Source of the DNA: Jacaranda mimosifolia
Taxonomy: Eukaryota > Streptophyta > Magnoliopsida > Lamiales > Bignoniaceae
Direction: 5' to 3'
DNA length: 64,000 nt
Assembly (NCBI GenBank): GCA_018894105.1
Contig: CM032127.1
Span: 35,422,760-35,486,759 of the forward strand
A model generated the notes under the pieces. That model made no database searches. It was not told the origin of the DNA and worked only from the letters and a program-made list of their open reading frames with translations. How positions within the stretch are numbered: position 1 is the stretch's first letter; each line of letters opens with the position of its first letter. The translations under genes were made by a program, and so were the position numbers. This document shows positions 24,116-36,372 of this stretch, piece after piece.

Positions 24116-24259
24116 TGTCACACTTTGGGTAAGACGTATGAAAAGGCAAAGCGCCAGAGGTTAAAGAATATCCTGGAGAACTTTGAAACATTTTACATAC
24201 TTGTAGAAACTTATAAGAGTTTTAAAGAAACTTCTAGAGTAGGGCTTTAGAAAAATATA
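24116..24259 (+). mobile_element. Chromovirus 3' LTR, first part
   Basis: Starts TGTCACACTTTGG after a G-rich polypurine stretch (GGTGGGGCAAGA). Its first 140 bases align with the 5' LTR start and then stop at 24259, where a complete Copia element begins. The LTR resumes at 34356. Confidence 0.9.
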
Positions 24260-26475
24260 TGAAGGTTAGTAAGCTATTAGGATCCAATTATCAAACTTCA
24301 AAAGCTCAAAATAACTAGTTCTCACAGCCTACCAAGGATCTAATCATGCTAAGAATTCAGATTTAGTTGGAGTGTTACCTCAAAAAGCAAATTTCCTAGG
24401 TCTCAAGGGAGAACACTTCACCAATCCAGATTCTGGCAGACTCTAGCACAACAGAGAAACAACAACTTTGCCTAAGTTAAAATCCTCCAAAAATCACGAA
24501 AACAATTTTGGAACCTTGAGGAAAGTGATGTAAAAAATTCATAGCAAAACTCGATCTGGATTGCTTGAGAAAAAATTTAGCAAGTGACTACTTTGTTCCA
24601 GTAGATCTCCAAAGCTAGCAAATCAAATGCTTTGCCACTATTGATATGATCTATATACCAATTGATCCTCCAAATTCCACTCACTTTTAGCTGGAGAAAA
24701 TAAGCAGAATATCAATGGTGAAGGCCAATTTTTGAGGTAGGAGAAGAAGAGAAAACAAAGCCTCAACACATGAATCAATGTTTGGAAAAAGAGTTTTGGA
24801 GGGAATTGCGGCAGAATCTTATTCTTCACACCTTTTTCAAAGTGGCTGAACTCTCCTTCTCTATATCTATATATAGATGCTGGATGGTGTGATGCCAAGG
24901 TGGCATCACACCTTCCATAAGGGGGGCAGCCAAGTGGAGTGCCAAGGTGGCAAATTTGAATTCAAATCTCATTTGAATTTCATATGCATTTTAATTATAT
25001 TTGAAATCTAATTTCAAGTTAATTAAGATGCTTGATTCAAATGAACCATTCATTTGAATTTTTCCTCCAAAATGCATTCTTCTCATTAATTAAATTAAAT
25101 ATTTTAATTTAATTAATCAACCTTTAACTTAACTTTTAAGTCAAATAAGCTTAACTCTTAAACTCAATTTTGTTAATTTAACTCCTTAAATTAACTTGAC
25201 CAATTGATGGTCACTTGGCACCAAATAATTAACTCCTTAATTATTGGTCTAATTTAGCTCCTTAAATTAATTGATTAATTTAACACTTAAATGAATCAAG
25301 CCAAAATTTGACCTTCAATTTATTACCTCAAAATCGGTCACCAAAGAGTGATTTTCGAACTCTTAGAAAATTGCTCCATTAACTAGGAGGTTAATTGGCT
25401 TTTGTGTGCGACCCAATAGATTCTACCATTTATTGGACATGGGCTCATGACTCCTTGTGACCTTTGAATATCATATATTCATTTTATTTTAAAATAACTA
25501 TTAAACTAATCAACTCAATTCAATTAATCTCATTAATTGAAGATTACCTAATCTCCATGGTCGATGTCCAACATCAAGCCCATGATGCTCAATTAATTGG
25601 CCAAAATGAATGCTTTTGGAAAACCATCATAGATATACGCTTACCATGCAAATAAGGTCCGTCCATCTCATATCTCCCAAAGAAGGCTTAGGGTAAGATA
25701 TTTGTCGACTCCCTAATAGCCTCAATACTATGCCTTTATTCTCAATGTTTGACTCCTTTGTATGACTTCACCTTTGGAAAACTCATTTTCCAAATTTTCA
25801 TACTACCTTGCGCAAGAATTTCTCGGAATTGATCATTATAGAACAAATAACAGATGTACTTGTCCTTCACAAAAGCAAGGAATCGAATTCCATCTTTGAT
25901 CTCAAAAACCTCCATGCCAAGTAGCTCACACCCAACCTCTACCCACAAAACCCACTAAGTGGTCTAGGAAGAGTCAAAGCATGAGGATAAGACATAAGGT
26001 TACCATGGATCCTCAGGTCAGAGGACTAATAATATGCACTAGCACAATCTGGAGAACTCGCCACTACCGACTTGCCACTCCAGCTATCTAGTGGATTCTT
26101 CAGTACCTTATTCTCTAACAAGCACATACTAACATGCACCTATATCTCATATAGTTGCTCATGAAACAAAGCAATATCCAACTCTTAGATTTATGCATCG
26201 TTAGTGTAAGTCTATTCGGATCTTAGATGCCCTGTCTCATAAGATCTTATGACTTGGAAGGTTTAAGATCACGACCGTGTAAGATTTATTCCTTGGTCAC
26301 TGAACTAAGTCCTAAGTCATGAGTGATCTCAGGGCTTCATCTAATTGCAAGTAAAGTAATAAAGAGCATAACATGAAGATAGCCATATAAAGAATATCAT
26401 TCAATTAAGATTATTTTACAACGAAATAGTTTTTACAAAGCCAATCCAATTAGCTTGCCGGGTACTATTCCAACA
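24260..26475 (-). repeat. 3' LTR of the nested CopL element
   Basis: 2216 bp, TGTTGGAATAGTACCCGGCA start at 26475 on the minus strand, ending TTACTAACCTTCA at 24260. The polypurine tract AACAAGTGGGAGAT (minus strand, at about 26476-26489) touches it. Confidence 0.95.
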
Positions 26476-26489
26476 ATCTCCCACTTGTT

Positions 26490-27535
26490 CTAAAGCTAAT
26501 TCCCCATGGCCCTAAGACCCATCTTCACAAGATGTCCTTCAAAGACCTTTTGCTTTCAGGGGTTTGGACAGTGGTTCTACTAAATTCTCTTATGAGGCAA
26601 CTTTGTCCACTTAGTTGTCACCTCTATCAATTGATATAATATATCAAATTATAACGCAATTACTGTGTTTGGATCACTAATGAGATCTTGGCTCAAGTCC
26701 TAAGTCTTCCAAAGACAACCATGGGCTCATACATGCTAGGCACTACATTCAACTCTTAGATGGAGTTTTTCATCCTAACACCTTCCTTTGCAGTTTCCAA
26801 AACCACAAATTATTTTACCTCTGTAGTTGTCTCAGTCGTAGTGTCTTTTTGGAACTTTTCCAACTCACCATGCCGCTATTGAGGCAAAATATAAATCCAA
26901 AAGTAGATTTCAGGTCATCTACATCGAATTGAAAACTTGAATCCAAAAACCCCTCTAGTTTTAATTCTCTATTGCCGTATACCAAAACTAAGTCCTTAGT
27001 CCTTTTCAAGTACTTAAGGATTGCTTTAACGGCTATCCAGTGACTCTCACCGAGATTGGATTGGAACCTACTCGTAACGCTTATCGAGTGTGCCAGATCC
27101 GACCTTGTACATTGAATTGCATATATTATGCTACCAATTGCGGAGGCATAAGGCATGTGGGACATCTTTTATCTCTCGTTGTCAGTCTTAAGGGGCCATA
27201 AACTTGGAGAGATAAATGTCATATCCCATAGAAAGGAATCCCCTCTTAGATTCTTCCATACTAAACCCCTTTAGTATCTTGTCAACGTATGGGGTTTGGG
27301 ATAGCCCCAGCATCCTCCCAGATCTATCTCTATAGATACGTATTCCCAATACGTAGGATACTTCTCCCAAATCCTTCATGGAGAATTGAGTAGATAACCA
27401 CGCTTTAGTACATTCTAACATTTCTCTCTCATTCTTAATAAGAAGAATGTCATCGATATAAAGTAGAATAAGTTGTATACTACTCCCACTAGCCTCTTGC
27501 ACATACAAGATCATACACCTTTTTGACAAAGCCAA
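26490..27535 (-). pseudogene. Copia reverse transcriptase (3' half) and RNase H
   Basis: Minus strand. The RT piece (27188-27535) holds the catalytic motif in LLYIDDILLIKNEREML (the YVDD-type box, both D intact), then 'FSMKDLGEVSYVLGIRIYRD' and LSQTPYVDKILKGFSMEESK. The RNase H side (26815-27165) holds MPYASAIGSIIYAIQCTRSD, 'AVKAILKYLKRTKDLVLVYG', 'GFLDSSFQFDVDDLKSTFGF' and SGMVSWKSSKK. These are the standard Copia blocks. The end (26500-26600) is the counterpart of the 2956-3072 fragment. Stops and a frame break at about 27180 separate the pieces. Confidence 0.9.
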
Positions 27536-28060
27536 ATGATTTGACTATATTATCAAAACGTATGTTCTAACTTCGGGATGCTTGTTTGAGTCCATAAATG
27601 GATCTCTGGAGTTCCTTTTACTCACTCCCCTTCGATGTAAAACCTTGTGGTTGCTACATATAGATTTCTTCTCCAATGTCTCCATTGAGGAAAGCAGTTT
27701 TCACATCCATTTGCCATATCTCATGGTCATAATATGTGGCTATAGCAAATTAAATTCAAATAGACTTAGGCGTTACGACTAGCGCAAAGGTTTCCTCGAA
27801 ATAGATATCAAGTCTTTGAGTGTAACCCTTTGCCACAAGTCACGCCTTAAAAGCCACCACTTCTCCATTGACTCCTAGCTTTCGCCTATAGATCCACTTG
27901 CAACCAATGGGAACTATTCCCTTTGGTGAATCTTCAAAGTCCATACTTTGTTGGAGTACATAGAGTCCATTTTGGATCTCATGGCATCAAGCCAACATCC
28001 TGAATCTATGTCCAACATAGTTTCCTCATAGGTCTTCGAATTGCCATCCAATTAGCCCTG
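27536..28060 (-). pseudogene. Copia reverse transcriptase, N-terminal half
   Basis: Frameshifted on the minus strand: a region at about 27840-27920 encodes the usual 'G+KWI+++K....G....KA+LV..G' block, followed (27640-27780) by the 'A.+.A+..YEIWQMDVKTAF' counterpart, read from ...CATATTATGACCATGAGATATGG... No open frame over 40 codons. Confidence 0.7.
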
Positions 28061-28061
28061 C

Positions 28062-28990
28062 TCATGAAGGAATTTGAACCTTTCGGGTTGCTTCTTGATT
28101 CAGTCCGACCTTCTTAGAGGTTGTGTGTGAGGCTCTTGGATATTTATTTATTTCCACCACTTGTGGGATTTCTTGATCATCTTGAACTTTATCAAGTTCA
28201 TTAACAACACCATTTCTATCTAATAGAAATTCTTTTTTCAAAAAATATGGCATTCCTCGAAACAAACACCTTTTGTTCCGAGGAATCATAGAACTAATCA
28301 CCCATAGACTCTCTTGGGTATCCCACAAACTTGAACAAAGTGGATCTACTATCCAACTTGTCTCCCACTAACTATCTCACATAGACGGGAGATCCCCAAA
28401 CCTTGAGGGATTGGTAAGAAGGTGCTTCGACATGCCACATCTCATACGGTATGTTTAGCACCGACTTTGAAGGTACTACACTTAGTAACTTCACTACCAA
28501 CCATGATGTGTATCCCCAAAAAGATATAGGATCATCGAAAAAGCTCAATATGAAACGTACCATGTCCAACAATGTACAGTTTCTCCTCTCGGATACTCCA
28601 TTATGTTGGGGTATGCCTGGTGGAGTTTATTGAGAGAGAATCTCATTCTTCTTTAGATAATCCAAGAATTCGGTGCTCAGTATTCTTCTCTTTAATCCGA
28701 TCAAAAAGCTTTAATACTTAACCCTAATTGCTTTTCCACTTCATTCCTATACTCTTTGAACTTTTCAAACGCTTGGGATTTGTTCTTCATAAGATACACA
28801 TGCCCGAACCGACTATCATTAGTGAAGGTGATGAAGTAGGAATAGCCTCCTCTTCCACTAACTCTTAGAAGTCCACAAACATTCGTATGGATCAAATCCA
28901 AAAGACTTGTGGAGCGCTCCATTTGTCCTACAAAAGGAGCCTTGGTCATTTTTTCCTTTAAACAAGATTTACAAGTAGGAAGATCCTCAA
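28062..28990 (-). pseudogene. Copia integrase and integrase-RT linker
   Basis: Minus strand, three pieces. 28701-28990: zinc end 'C..CLKEKMTKAPFVGQMER' then the core 'LLDLIHTNVCGLLRVSGRGG' and 'YFITFTNDSRFGHVYLMK' (in relatives HTDVCGP and FIDDHSRY; the first catalytic D is N). 28372-28572: 'LDMVRFILSFFDDPISFWGY' and PSKSVLNIPYEMW, the end of the core. 28062-28328: 'PRNKRCLFRGMPYFLKKEFL' and following, the divergent linker region. Frames are broken between pieces. Confidence 0.88.
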
Positions 28991-29574
28991 TGCCACTAAC
29001 ATTTAGTGCTTTGAGAGCTTGTAACTTGCTGTTCTTATTTTAGAGATATGCCCAAGTCTTGCATGTCATTACATGGAATTTTCTTGGATATCTAATTTTC
29101 TTACTTTGTTGAAAGTGCATTAGTGATGGCTGAGAATCCAATATGTATAATCCTTCATTAAGTGTATCATAAGCAATTAAAGAACCCATTCTTTAATGCC
29201 TTCAATCTCCCATTTGATATAGAAGGATCAAATCTTTCACTATCCAAAACAGGAATTGAAATAATGTTCTCAACAAATATATGGCACATAATAGCAAGGG
29301 TTCAATACAATTATGGAGTTTCCTAAGTCTAACTTATTATACGCCTTCAACTTTGGTCACAACTCTTAGTTCTTAGCCAAGGTGGTGTATCATATCCACA
29401 TCATTTAGTTTTATTATTCTTTCTTATTCTTTGTAACAACTTACAAAGATAAGAACCACATGTGATATCACAAATCCACGAGGAAGAATTTATCCTCAAA
29501 TGCGCTTCAATAAAGTACATACCCTTCCAAAAGGTTGCAAGGTATTCCTTGCAAAACTGCTTCCGATTGCCTAT

Positions 29575-30250
29575 CTAGCTAAAAGAGAAACAAATAATAG
29601 CAACTGTATCCTCTATAATCTTCTTGACTCCTCTAGATGCCTTTAATAGTTGTCTTCTCTTGGAGAAAGAACTTTTCTTTCTTTTACCTCCCTTTCTAGC
29701 ACCCTTAGGGCCCATAGACTTGGAGGAGGAAACAAGTGTCAAAGGTTTTCCCTTGTCGTGGTAGTCTCCTTCTAGATCAACATTTTGATCAATAAAACTC
29801 GGTGAGGATGTGAGGATCAAATCCTCATAGAGATCATTATCTATCACGACGTTCAAGTAGAAAAAGCTTCTCCAAGCCTAATAATCTTTCGACCGTAGTC
29901 GATGACACATGACTTCGCATCCATCCTAGCTTGAAAAATCTCTTTTGACAACATGAACTTCTCATACCTTGTTTGCTTTACAACTCTTGTAAACTTTAAC
30001 CAAGGTGTTATTCATGTGTCTTTGAGACTTTTAAAGTTTGTATATGCCACCATGAGACTATGGGATAGGATGATCCTAAACCTAATTCATGAATTTTTCA
30101 TGTGTCTCTTGATCTACTTTGATCCTTATGGGATTAGGAACACCTTGATATAGGACATATATCTGCTTCTAAGAATCTAGAACGATTTTTGAGGTTAAGT
30201 CAATCGTGGAAGTTTAGCCCAGTTGGTTTATTGGTTTCCAAAATAACGTT
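29575..30250 (-). pseudogene. Copia gag remnant
   Basis: Minus strand. The best piece is 93 residues (29575-29856): 'VIDNDLYEDLILTSSPSFID' (Copia gag '+..EL..D++L.SLP.SF..F') and 'GPKGARKGGKRKKSSFSKRR' (the basic stretch ahead of the zinc knuckle). The zinc knuckle itself and the protease (about 29000-29570) could not be read. The gag N terminus, about 29860-30250, is present only as scattered similarity. Confidence 0.65.
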
Positions 30251-30458
30251 GAGTGGAACATTAAGCCATTCTTGAGATTTCACAAATCCATAAAGGCAAA
30301 AAAGAGAATAAGCATGTGATTGAATTTGATATTACAAACATGTTCATGGTCTTTCAAGCATGTTTTCCTCCCACAATTTTATCAAATTCTTCACCCCCAA
30401 GAAGAATTCTGGAAATCTTATTTCTAGTGAGAATCAAAATCCTAAGGACTTGCAAGTG

Positions 30459-30760
30459 GACCCACGACTCGTGAGACATCTACAAACAATCAAAAGGTCA
30501 GCAACTTTTGCGGATTGCATCACATGCAACTCTTGAAATATTTTGCCTCACTTTTCATGTGGACCCATGACTCGTGAGACATCCACACTACTAGGTGTTA
30601 AGTCGGACCTACCAATCATACTTAATTTGAGACGAGCACCACAACATCCCACGACTCATGTGACCATGCATGGGCGTTACCAAATCAAAGGTACATCATA
30701 TGCTAAGTATAAGGTCACAACTTTCCATTATAAATATGACCCCACGACTCATGAGACATC
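30459..30760. repeat. Imperfect ~93-bp tandem repeats in the Copia leader
   Basis: The 20-base core CCCACGACTCRTGAGACATC (R is A or G) occurs at 30461, 30564, 30648 (second half diverged) and 30741, spaced 103, 84 and 93 bases. The units between are only weakly alike. It lies upstream of gag in element orientation, in the leader between primer-binding site and gag. Confidence 0.75.
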
Positions 30761-32228
30761 ACACAAATAATGGTAGCATCGTTATGCTACATACTATTAG
30801 TATAAGGCTTGGATTAATTAAAACTCTTTTAATTTGTATCCATTTCGACTTAATATTTGGAAAGCACTTAGACATTTTAAGTGGAGGATTTTTGCTTGCA
30901 AAGATCTTACCATTTTACATTTTATTTAGGTTTTCTATATCCTAAACATGCATCTCATACATCAATAAGATATGAAAAGCATAAATAAGTAAATGCACTA
31001 GCATGCTCCTAGGGTGGGATGACCATGAGCCTAACCAAGTGGTGCACTTCAAGCCATAGGTGTACCACCTGGTTGATTTTAAGTGGGTTGATTAAATCTA
31101 GCTATTACATAAGTGTATCCCATACATTTCATGGGTCGTCAAAAGTCTCCATGCCTCCAAGGTCTTCTTTGCTCCATGCAATATTTACATGAGAAAGAAA
31201 TCCTCGCTCTTAGTGATTCTACTCTCATAACATTAACAAGGTAGAAATAAAGAGACATGCAAGCCTTAATGTAATACAACTCTTTTCAACAACTTGAAAC
31301 AAATAAAATCAATGTTAAAGGCTCATGATCATCCCTATTTATTCATCATCCATTCAAGAATTAAATGAACAACAAATAAATCTAGAATTAACAATTAATT
31401 CCAAGAATTAAATGTTAATCAAATTAACAAATAATAGGCCATGCATAACACTTATGCAACTTTATGGAGATCAACTTTAAAAAGATTTTAGGAGCTTGAA
31501 AAAATGTCAAACATTTTATTAAGAACTTGCACAACACTAGTGTATCTATTATGTGTGAAATAAAACACTTTTGGCCACTAAAGAAACACAAAAAATTGGT
31601 CAAAAATCATCCAACCCAAAACTGGGCGCTACTGCCCCAGCCCAGCCGCACGGCCTAGCAGCAAGTGTGTACACTGCCTATTCGGTGCCTAGCCGGGCGT
31701 GGCAGCTTGCCTTGTTTTTGGGTTTAGACCGAGTCAACTTATTTTTTGTTCAACTTTTGTGCACCAAAAAATATAGGACACCTTCTAAACATTAAAACAC
31801 ACATTATTGTTGAAATTTTAGACCTAAAACAACTTTTAAAATCAAAATTTCAAGTTCTCAATCAAGTTTTTAAAAACTAGTTTAAGTAAGAATCACATTC
31901 TTCATGAATCTCCAATTAAACTCCAATTAACTTGGATCCAAAAATGACCAAAACACATTAAGGTTAGATTTAACATGATATATCAACATATAACATCAAT
32001 TAATGCTAAATCGACATTCAACATTAATAGGTATGAATTAAAATATACTAATCATATGAATTAACACTTAAAACACATATTAGCATGCTTTCAATTCATC
32101 AATCAAAGAGCCTCACAATAAACCATCCAAACACTCCAATCTGTCATATGAATCAAGTATTTGGATAATAAGATCAATTCATCAAATGAATCAAACAAAA
32201 ACAAAAAATCTAAGTCTAAGCTAATTTA
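30761..32228 (-). other. Copia 5' leader region, no gene
   Basis: Between the repeats and the primer-binding site there is long untranslated leader. Reading frames of up to 74 residues on the plus strand here are chance. The GC-rich patch 31615-31710 (CCAGCCCAGCCGCACGGCC) is the only compositional feature. Confidence 0.6.
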
Positions 32229-32241
32229 GGCTCTGATACCA
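32229..32241 (-). promoter_or_regulatory. Primer-binding site of the nested Copia, tRNA-Met type
   Basis: Minus strand TGGTATCAGAGCC, two bases after the LTR end at 32244. A perfect match to the plant initiator-Met tRNA primer site. Confidence 0.95.
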
Positions 32242-32243
32242 CT

Positions 32244-34355
32244 TGAAGGTTAGTAAGCCACGAGGATCCAATTATCAAACTTCAAAAGCTCAAAATAACT
32301 AGTGATTATAGCCTAAAAAGGATCTAATCATGCTAGGAATTCAGATTTAGTTGGAGTGTTACCTCAAAAAGAAAATTTCCAAGGTCTCAAGGGGTGAAGT
32401 GTTCACCAATCCAGATTCTGGCAGACTCTAGCACAGCAGAGAAACAACAACTTTTGCCTCTGTTAAAATGCTCCAAAAATCACCCAAAAAAATTCTGGAA
32501 CCTTGAGCAAAGTGCTGTAAAAAATTTAGAGCAAAACTCGATTTGGATCAATTGAAAAAAATTCGGCAAGTGACTGCTCTATTCCAATAGATCTCCAAAG
32601 CTAGCAAATCAAATGCTTTGCCTATATTGATATGATCCATACACCAATTGATCCTCCAAATTCCACTCACTTTCAGCTGGAAAAAATGAGTAGAATATCA
32701 ATGGTGAAGTCGATTTTTGAGGTAGTAGAAGAAGAGAAAACAAAGCCTCAACACATGAAACAATGTTTGGAAAGGGAGTTTTGGAGGGAATTGTGGAATA
32801 ATCTAATTCTTCACACCTTTTCAAAGTGGCTGAACTCTTTCTCTCTATATCTATGTATAGATGTTGGATAGTGTGATGCCAAGGTGGCATCACACCTTCC
32901 ATGAGGAGAGCGGCCAAGTGGGGTGCCAAGGTGGCAAATTTGAATTCAAATCTCATTTGAATTTCATATGTGATTTACTTATATTTGAAATCTAATTTCA
33001 AGTTAATTAAGATGCTTAATTCAAATGAACCTTTCATTTGAATTTTTCCTCCAAATGTATTCTTCTCATTAATTAAATTAAATATTTTAATTTAATTAAT
33101 CAACCTTTGACTTAACTTTTAAGTCAAACAAGCTTAACTCTTAAGCTCAATTTTGTTAATTTAACTCCTTAAATTAACTTGACCAATTGATGGTCACTTG
33201 GTACCAAATAATTAACTCCTTAATTATTGATTTAATTTAACTCCTTAAATTAGTTGATTAATTTAACATTTAAATTAGTCAGGCCAAAATTTGACCTTCA
33301 ATTTAGTACGTCAAAATCGGTCACCAAGGAGAGATTTTGTGACTCTTAGAAAATTGCTCCATTAACTAGGAGGATAATTGGATTTTATGTGTGACCCAAT
33401 AAGTTCTACCATTCATTGGATATGGGCTCATAACTCCTTGTGACGTTTGAATATTATATATTTATTTTAGTTTAAAACAACTTTTAAACTAATCGACTCA
33501 ATTCAATTAATCTCATTAATAAAAGAGTACCCAATCTTCATGGTTGATGTCCAACCTCAAGCCCATGGAGCCTAACTAATTAGCCGAAATGAATGCTTTT
33601 GGAGAACTATCATAGTTATATGCTTGCCATGCAAATACGGTATTTCTGTCTCCTATCTCCCGAAGGAGGCTTAGGGCAAGATATTTGTCGGCTCCCTAAT
33701 AGCCTCAATACTATGTCTCTATTCTCAATGTTCAATTCCTTTGTTTGCCCTCACCTTTGAAAAAATGCTTTTCCAAATTATCATACCACCTTGCGCAAGG
33801 ACTTATAGAAATTGATCATTATAGAATACATAGGAGATGTACTCACCCTTCACAAAAGCGAGGAGTCGGATCCATAGTTCCTCAGGTCAAAGGACTAATA
33901 ATATGCACTACTGCAAGCTGGAGAAATCGCCACTACCGACTTGCCACTCCGACTATCTAGTAGATTCCCTGGTGGGTCTTCAGTGTCTTGTTCTTTAACA
34001 AGCACCCACTAACATGTGCCTATATCTCATATGGTTGCTCATGGAATGGAACAATAACCAACTCTTGGATTTGTGCATCATTAGTGTAAGTCTGTCTAGA
34101 TTTTAGATGCCCTATCTCATAAGATCCTATGACTTGAAAGATTTAAGATCAAAATCGTGCAAGACTTATTCCATGGTCACCGAACCAAGCCTGTAGTCAT
34201 GAGGGATCTAAGGGCTTCATCCAAATGTGAGTGAAGTAATAAAGAGCATAACATGAAGATGGCCATATAAAGAATATCATTCAATCAAGATTGTTTTACA
34301 AGGAAACAGTTTTTACAAGGCCAATCCTATTAGCTTGCCGGGCACTATTCCAACA
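32244..34355 (-). repeat. 5' LTR of the nested CopL element
   Basis: 2112 bp on the minus strand, TGTTGGAATAGTGCCCGGCA start at 34355, ending CTTACTAACCTTCA. It is about 100 bp shorter than the 3' LTR; one visible gap is near 33860, where the sequence after 'ggagtcgga' jumps to 'tccatagttcc', skipping about 100 bases present in the other copy. Confidence 0.95.
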
Positions 34356-34662
34356 ATCTAGTCCTAGGAAATGTAACATAGACCATAGGATTAAAACGAT
34401 CTCTACCCTCCATTTAAAAGGTGGGTAGCATAAATAGACGTGAGAGTTCATTTGTAAATCAATCAAGAAAAAGACTAAGAAGAAAAAGCCAAGTTACAAG
34501 TTGAGTTCGAATAATACAAGCCTCTTAGAGTTTCTCTCTAAACTCTCTCTCTCTCTAAAATTTAGTAACTCACTTCACTCATACGCACATTTGAAGAGAG
34601 AGGTTAACTTAGCTGAAGGAGTTATATGCCACACGGGAACTTGTGAGGGGCAAGTCGTGACA
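34356..34662 (+). mobile_element. Chromovirus 3' LTR, second part
   Basis: Resumes with 'tagtcctaggaaatgtaaca' and ends CAAGTCGTGACA, an exact inverted match to the LTR start TGTCACG. Aligns with the second half of 16849-17346. The whole chromovirus with its inserts spans 16849-34662. Confidence 0.9.
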
Positions 34663-34667
34663 ACAGC

Positions 34668-35652
34668 CTCAGGGATGTCTTTTCATTTTTTTCTAATTAT
34701 TGTTGTTTACGTTGTATTTTGTCAGTCTTGCTGATACCATAATATTTTTGTCAATCACTCGGGGACTTAGAGGATTTAATTGATAAAGTAATATGAGAAT
34801 TTTATCAAGTTTTATGAATTCGTAAATAGGAACGTTACATGTGATGTAGTTCTTAAGAAGGCATAGAGCTCCCCCTTGTGTCTGTTTTAGTTCACCTTAT
34901 GTGAAGTGGGATCCTCCATGGGAAAAAATTAATTTTGCACTCAAGTTGAGTAGAGTTTAAGTGTCGTGATGAGAATAAATGTGTTCATGAGTCTCTTGGG
35001 AGGCCTTATAATAAGTGCACAATGACATGTAGAGTCATCGGAATTATAGATTTTTTGTTGTATTTTTTTCTTAAGTATTGAGATGTTGCCACCCTCATCT
35101 TTGTGAGGACTCAAGGTGGCTTTCGTTTTCTTGATGGCATAGATACCTTTCAAAATATTCCTTAACAAGTTTCTCCAAAGTGATTGCCATGTAAAACCAA
35201 GGAAAGTTGATATTAGACTTTTGAAAGGGTAACATATACTCTGGAGTGGAGCCAATAGTGGGCTTTTTCAGAGGTTGCCAGTACTCTCAAGAGAATCCTA
35301 TAGCGAGCTTTTTTAAAGGCTACGCAAGTGTATAAAGGATCAAGTTTACTTTGAAAAGCGGACTACTTTAGAACATCAAAGATCAAGTTTGCTTGAAAGA
35401 GCAGGGTGCACTACTTCAAAGAAAGGGGAAAATAATAAAAACTAAGTGGTGAGACAAATAGTTATCCAAATAAAGTCTCCAGCATCCATCTTGGTCGACT
35501 GACAAAAGGAGTAAAACTCTAACTTCCCTTGATTGTACTCAGTCAATAGGCTTTGTATGTGATCAACACTAAAGGCAACCTCATCCACATTCCAATCAGA
35601 GTTTATGCATAGCTCCAGCATAAACTATAAAGAAAAAGTCCCTCGCTCTCAC
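34668..35652. other. Unassigned spacer
   Basis: No gene. At 35225-35330 two tandem segments of about 50 bases ('tactctggagtggagccaat' and 'tactctcaagagaatcctat', each followed by A(G)TGGGCTTTTT or AGCGAGCTTTTTT) resemble the 107-bp repeat at 5353, so this could be another scrap of that Tat element. A 104-residue frame on the minus strand (34941-35255) shows no recognisable domain. Confidence 0.4.
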
Positions 35653-35657
35653 TAGCA

Positions 35658-36328
35658 TGATATAAATAAGCCTAATATGCTTAAAGGGCCTAAGCTCAAT
35701 ATGCTTAATGGGCCTAAGTACTGGATCCCAAAACTGTTTTTGGCATATAAGACTTATTCAACCTACTAGGTCGAAGTATTCGACCCAAAGGTCTATTCGA
35801 CCTCATAAAGCCCAGACCGGATGAAGGAAGGAAGGATGTTTAATGGCGGTCTGCCACCCATCACATCTGCATTAATTACGTCTCAATCGCTAGGTTGTCC
35901 TCATTAAATATATTGACGGCGCGTTACCTCCACATTAATGGTGGTAAGAACCCCCATTCTAGCCAGTCGAACATTTGTGCACCTCCTAAGTAGGTCAAAA
36001 AGACCTATCTTACCCTTCTTGAGAAATCAACATATGGAATACGCTGAAGGAGATACAAGTCTTTTCACCTCCAAAGAAGCACTATAAATATTTCGTCCTT
36101 AAGAATCCAGGGTAAGGACACATATATTGAAAAACTGTTACTCTGCCCAAACATCCTCAGGTCGATTTGCTGATTTAATTATTGAAGGGTCTTAGCCGAG
36201 GACCCACCCGATTAGCCTGATGTTTGTTCCTCAGTTGCAAGTCCTACCCAACATCTCCACAAGTTATCTTTCTAGTCAAAGGACCATTCTGGTCGAGATA
36301 CAAAGACTCCATACCGAAACTAACCTCA
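35658..36328 (+). repeat. Tat1 5' LTR
   Basis: TGATATAAATAAGCC start, ...ACTAACCTCA end, 671 bp. A TATA box CTATAAATATTT lies at about 36082 with the sequence 'cgtccttaagaatccagggt' after it. A short internal duplication near the start ('taatatgcttaaagggccta', 'caatatgcttaatgggccta') makes it longer than the 610-bp 3' LTR. Confidence 0.92.
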
Positions 36329-36372
36329 TCATTTTGGCACTATCTATGGGAATAGGAATTTACAGCCAAAAA

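Larger units (their letters stand above)
24260..34355 (-). mobile_element. Complete CopL Copia element nested in the chromovirus 3' LTR
   Basis: A 10,096-bp element, minus strand, with two LTRs, tRNA-Met primer-binding site, gag-pol remnants in the order gag, integrase, RT, RNase H (Copia order) and a polypurine tract. Flanks are ATATA (24255-24259) and ATCTA (34356-34360), a 5-bp duplication with one change. Removing the element joins '..ctttagaaaaata' to 'tagtcctaggaaa..', which matches the unbroken 5' LTR at 16990-17012. In a stretch of about 135 bases at the LTR ends (24260 and 32244) I count 11 differences, so it is old. The start of the LTR and the long LTR resemble the Angela/Tork side of Copia, which is inference. 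No frame is intact. Confidence 0.95.

Noticed and set aside
30459..30760. Regularly spaced motif as a CRISPR array
   Set aside because: Only four diverged copies, uneven spacing, in a plant retrotransposon leader.
31571..31795. 74-residue frame on the plus strand
   Set aside because: Antisense to the leader of the nested Copia element; chance frame in a GC-rich patch.
34941..35255. 104-residue minus-strand frame
   Set aside because: No recognised motif and no conserved context; adjacent DNA looks like decayed repeats.
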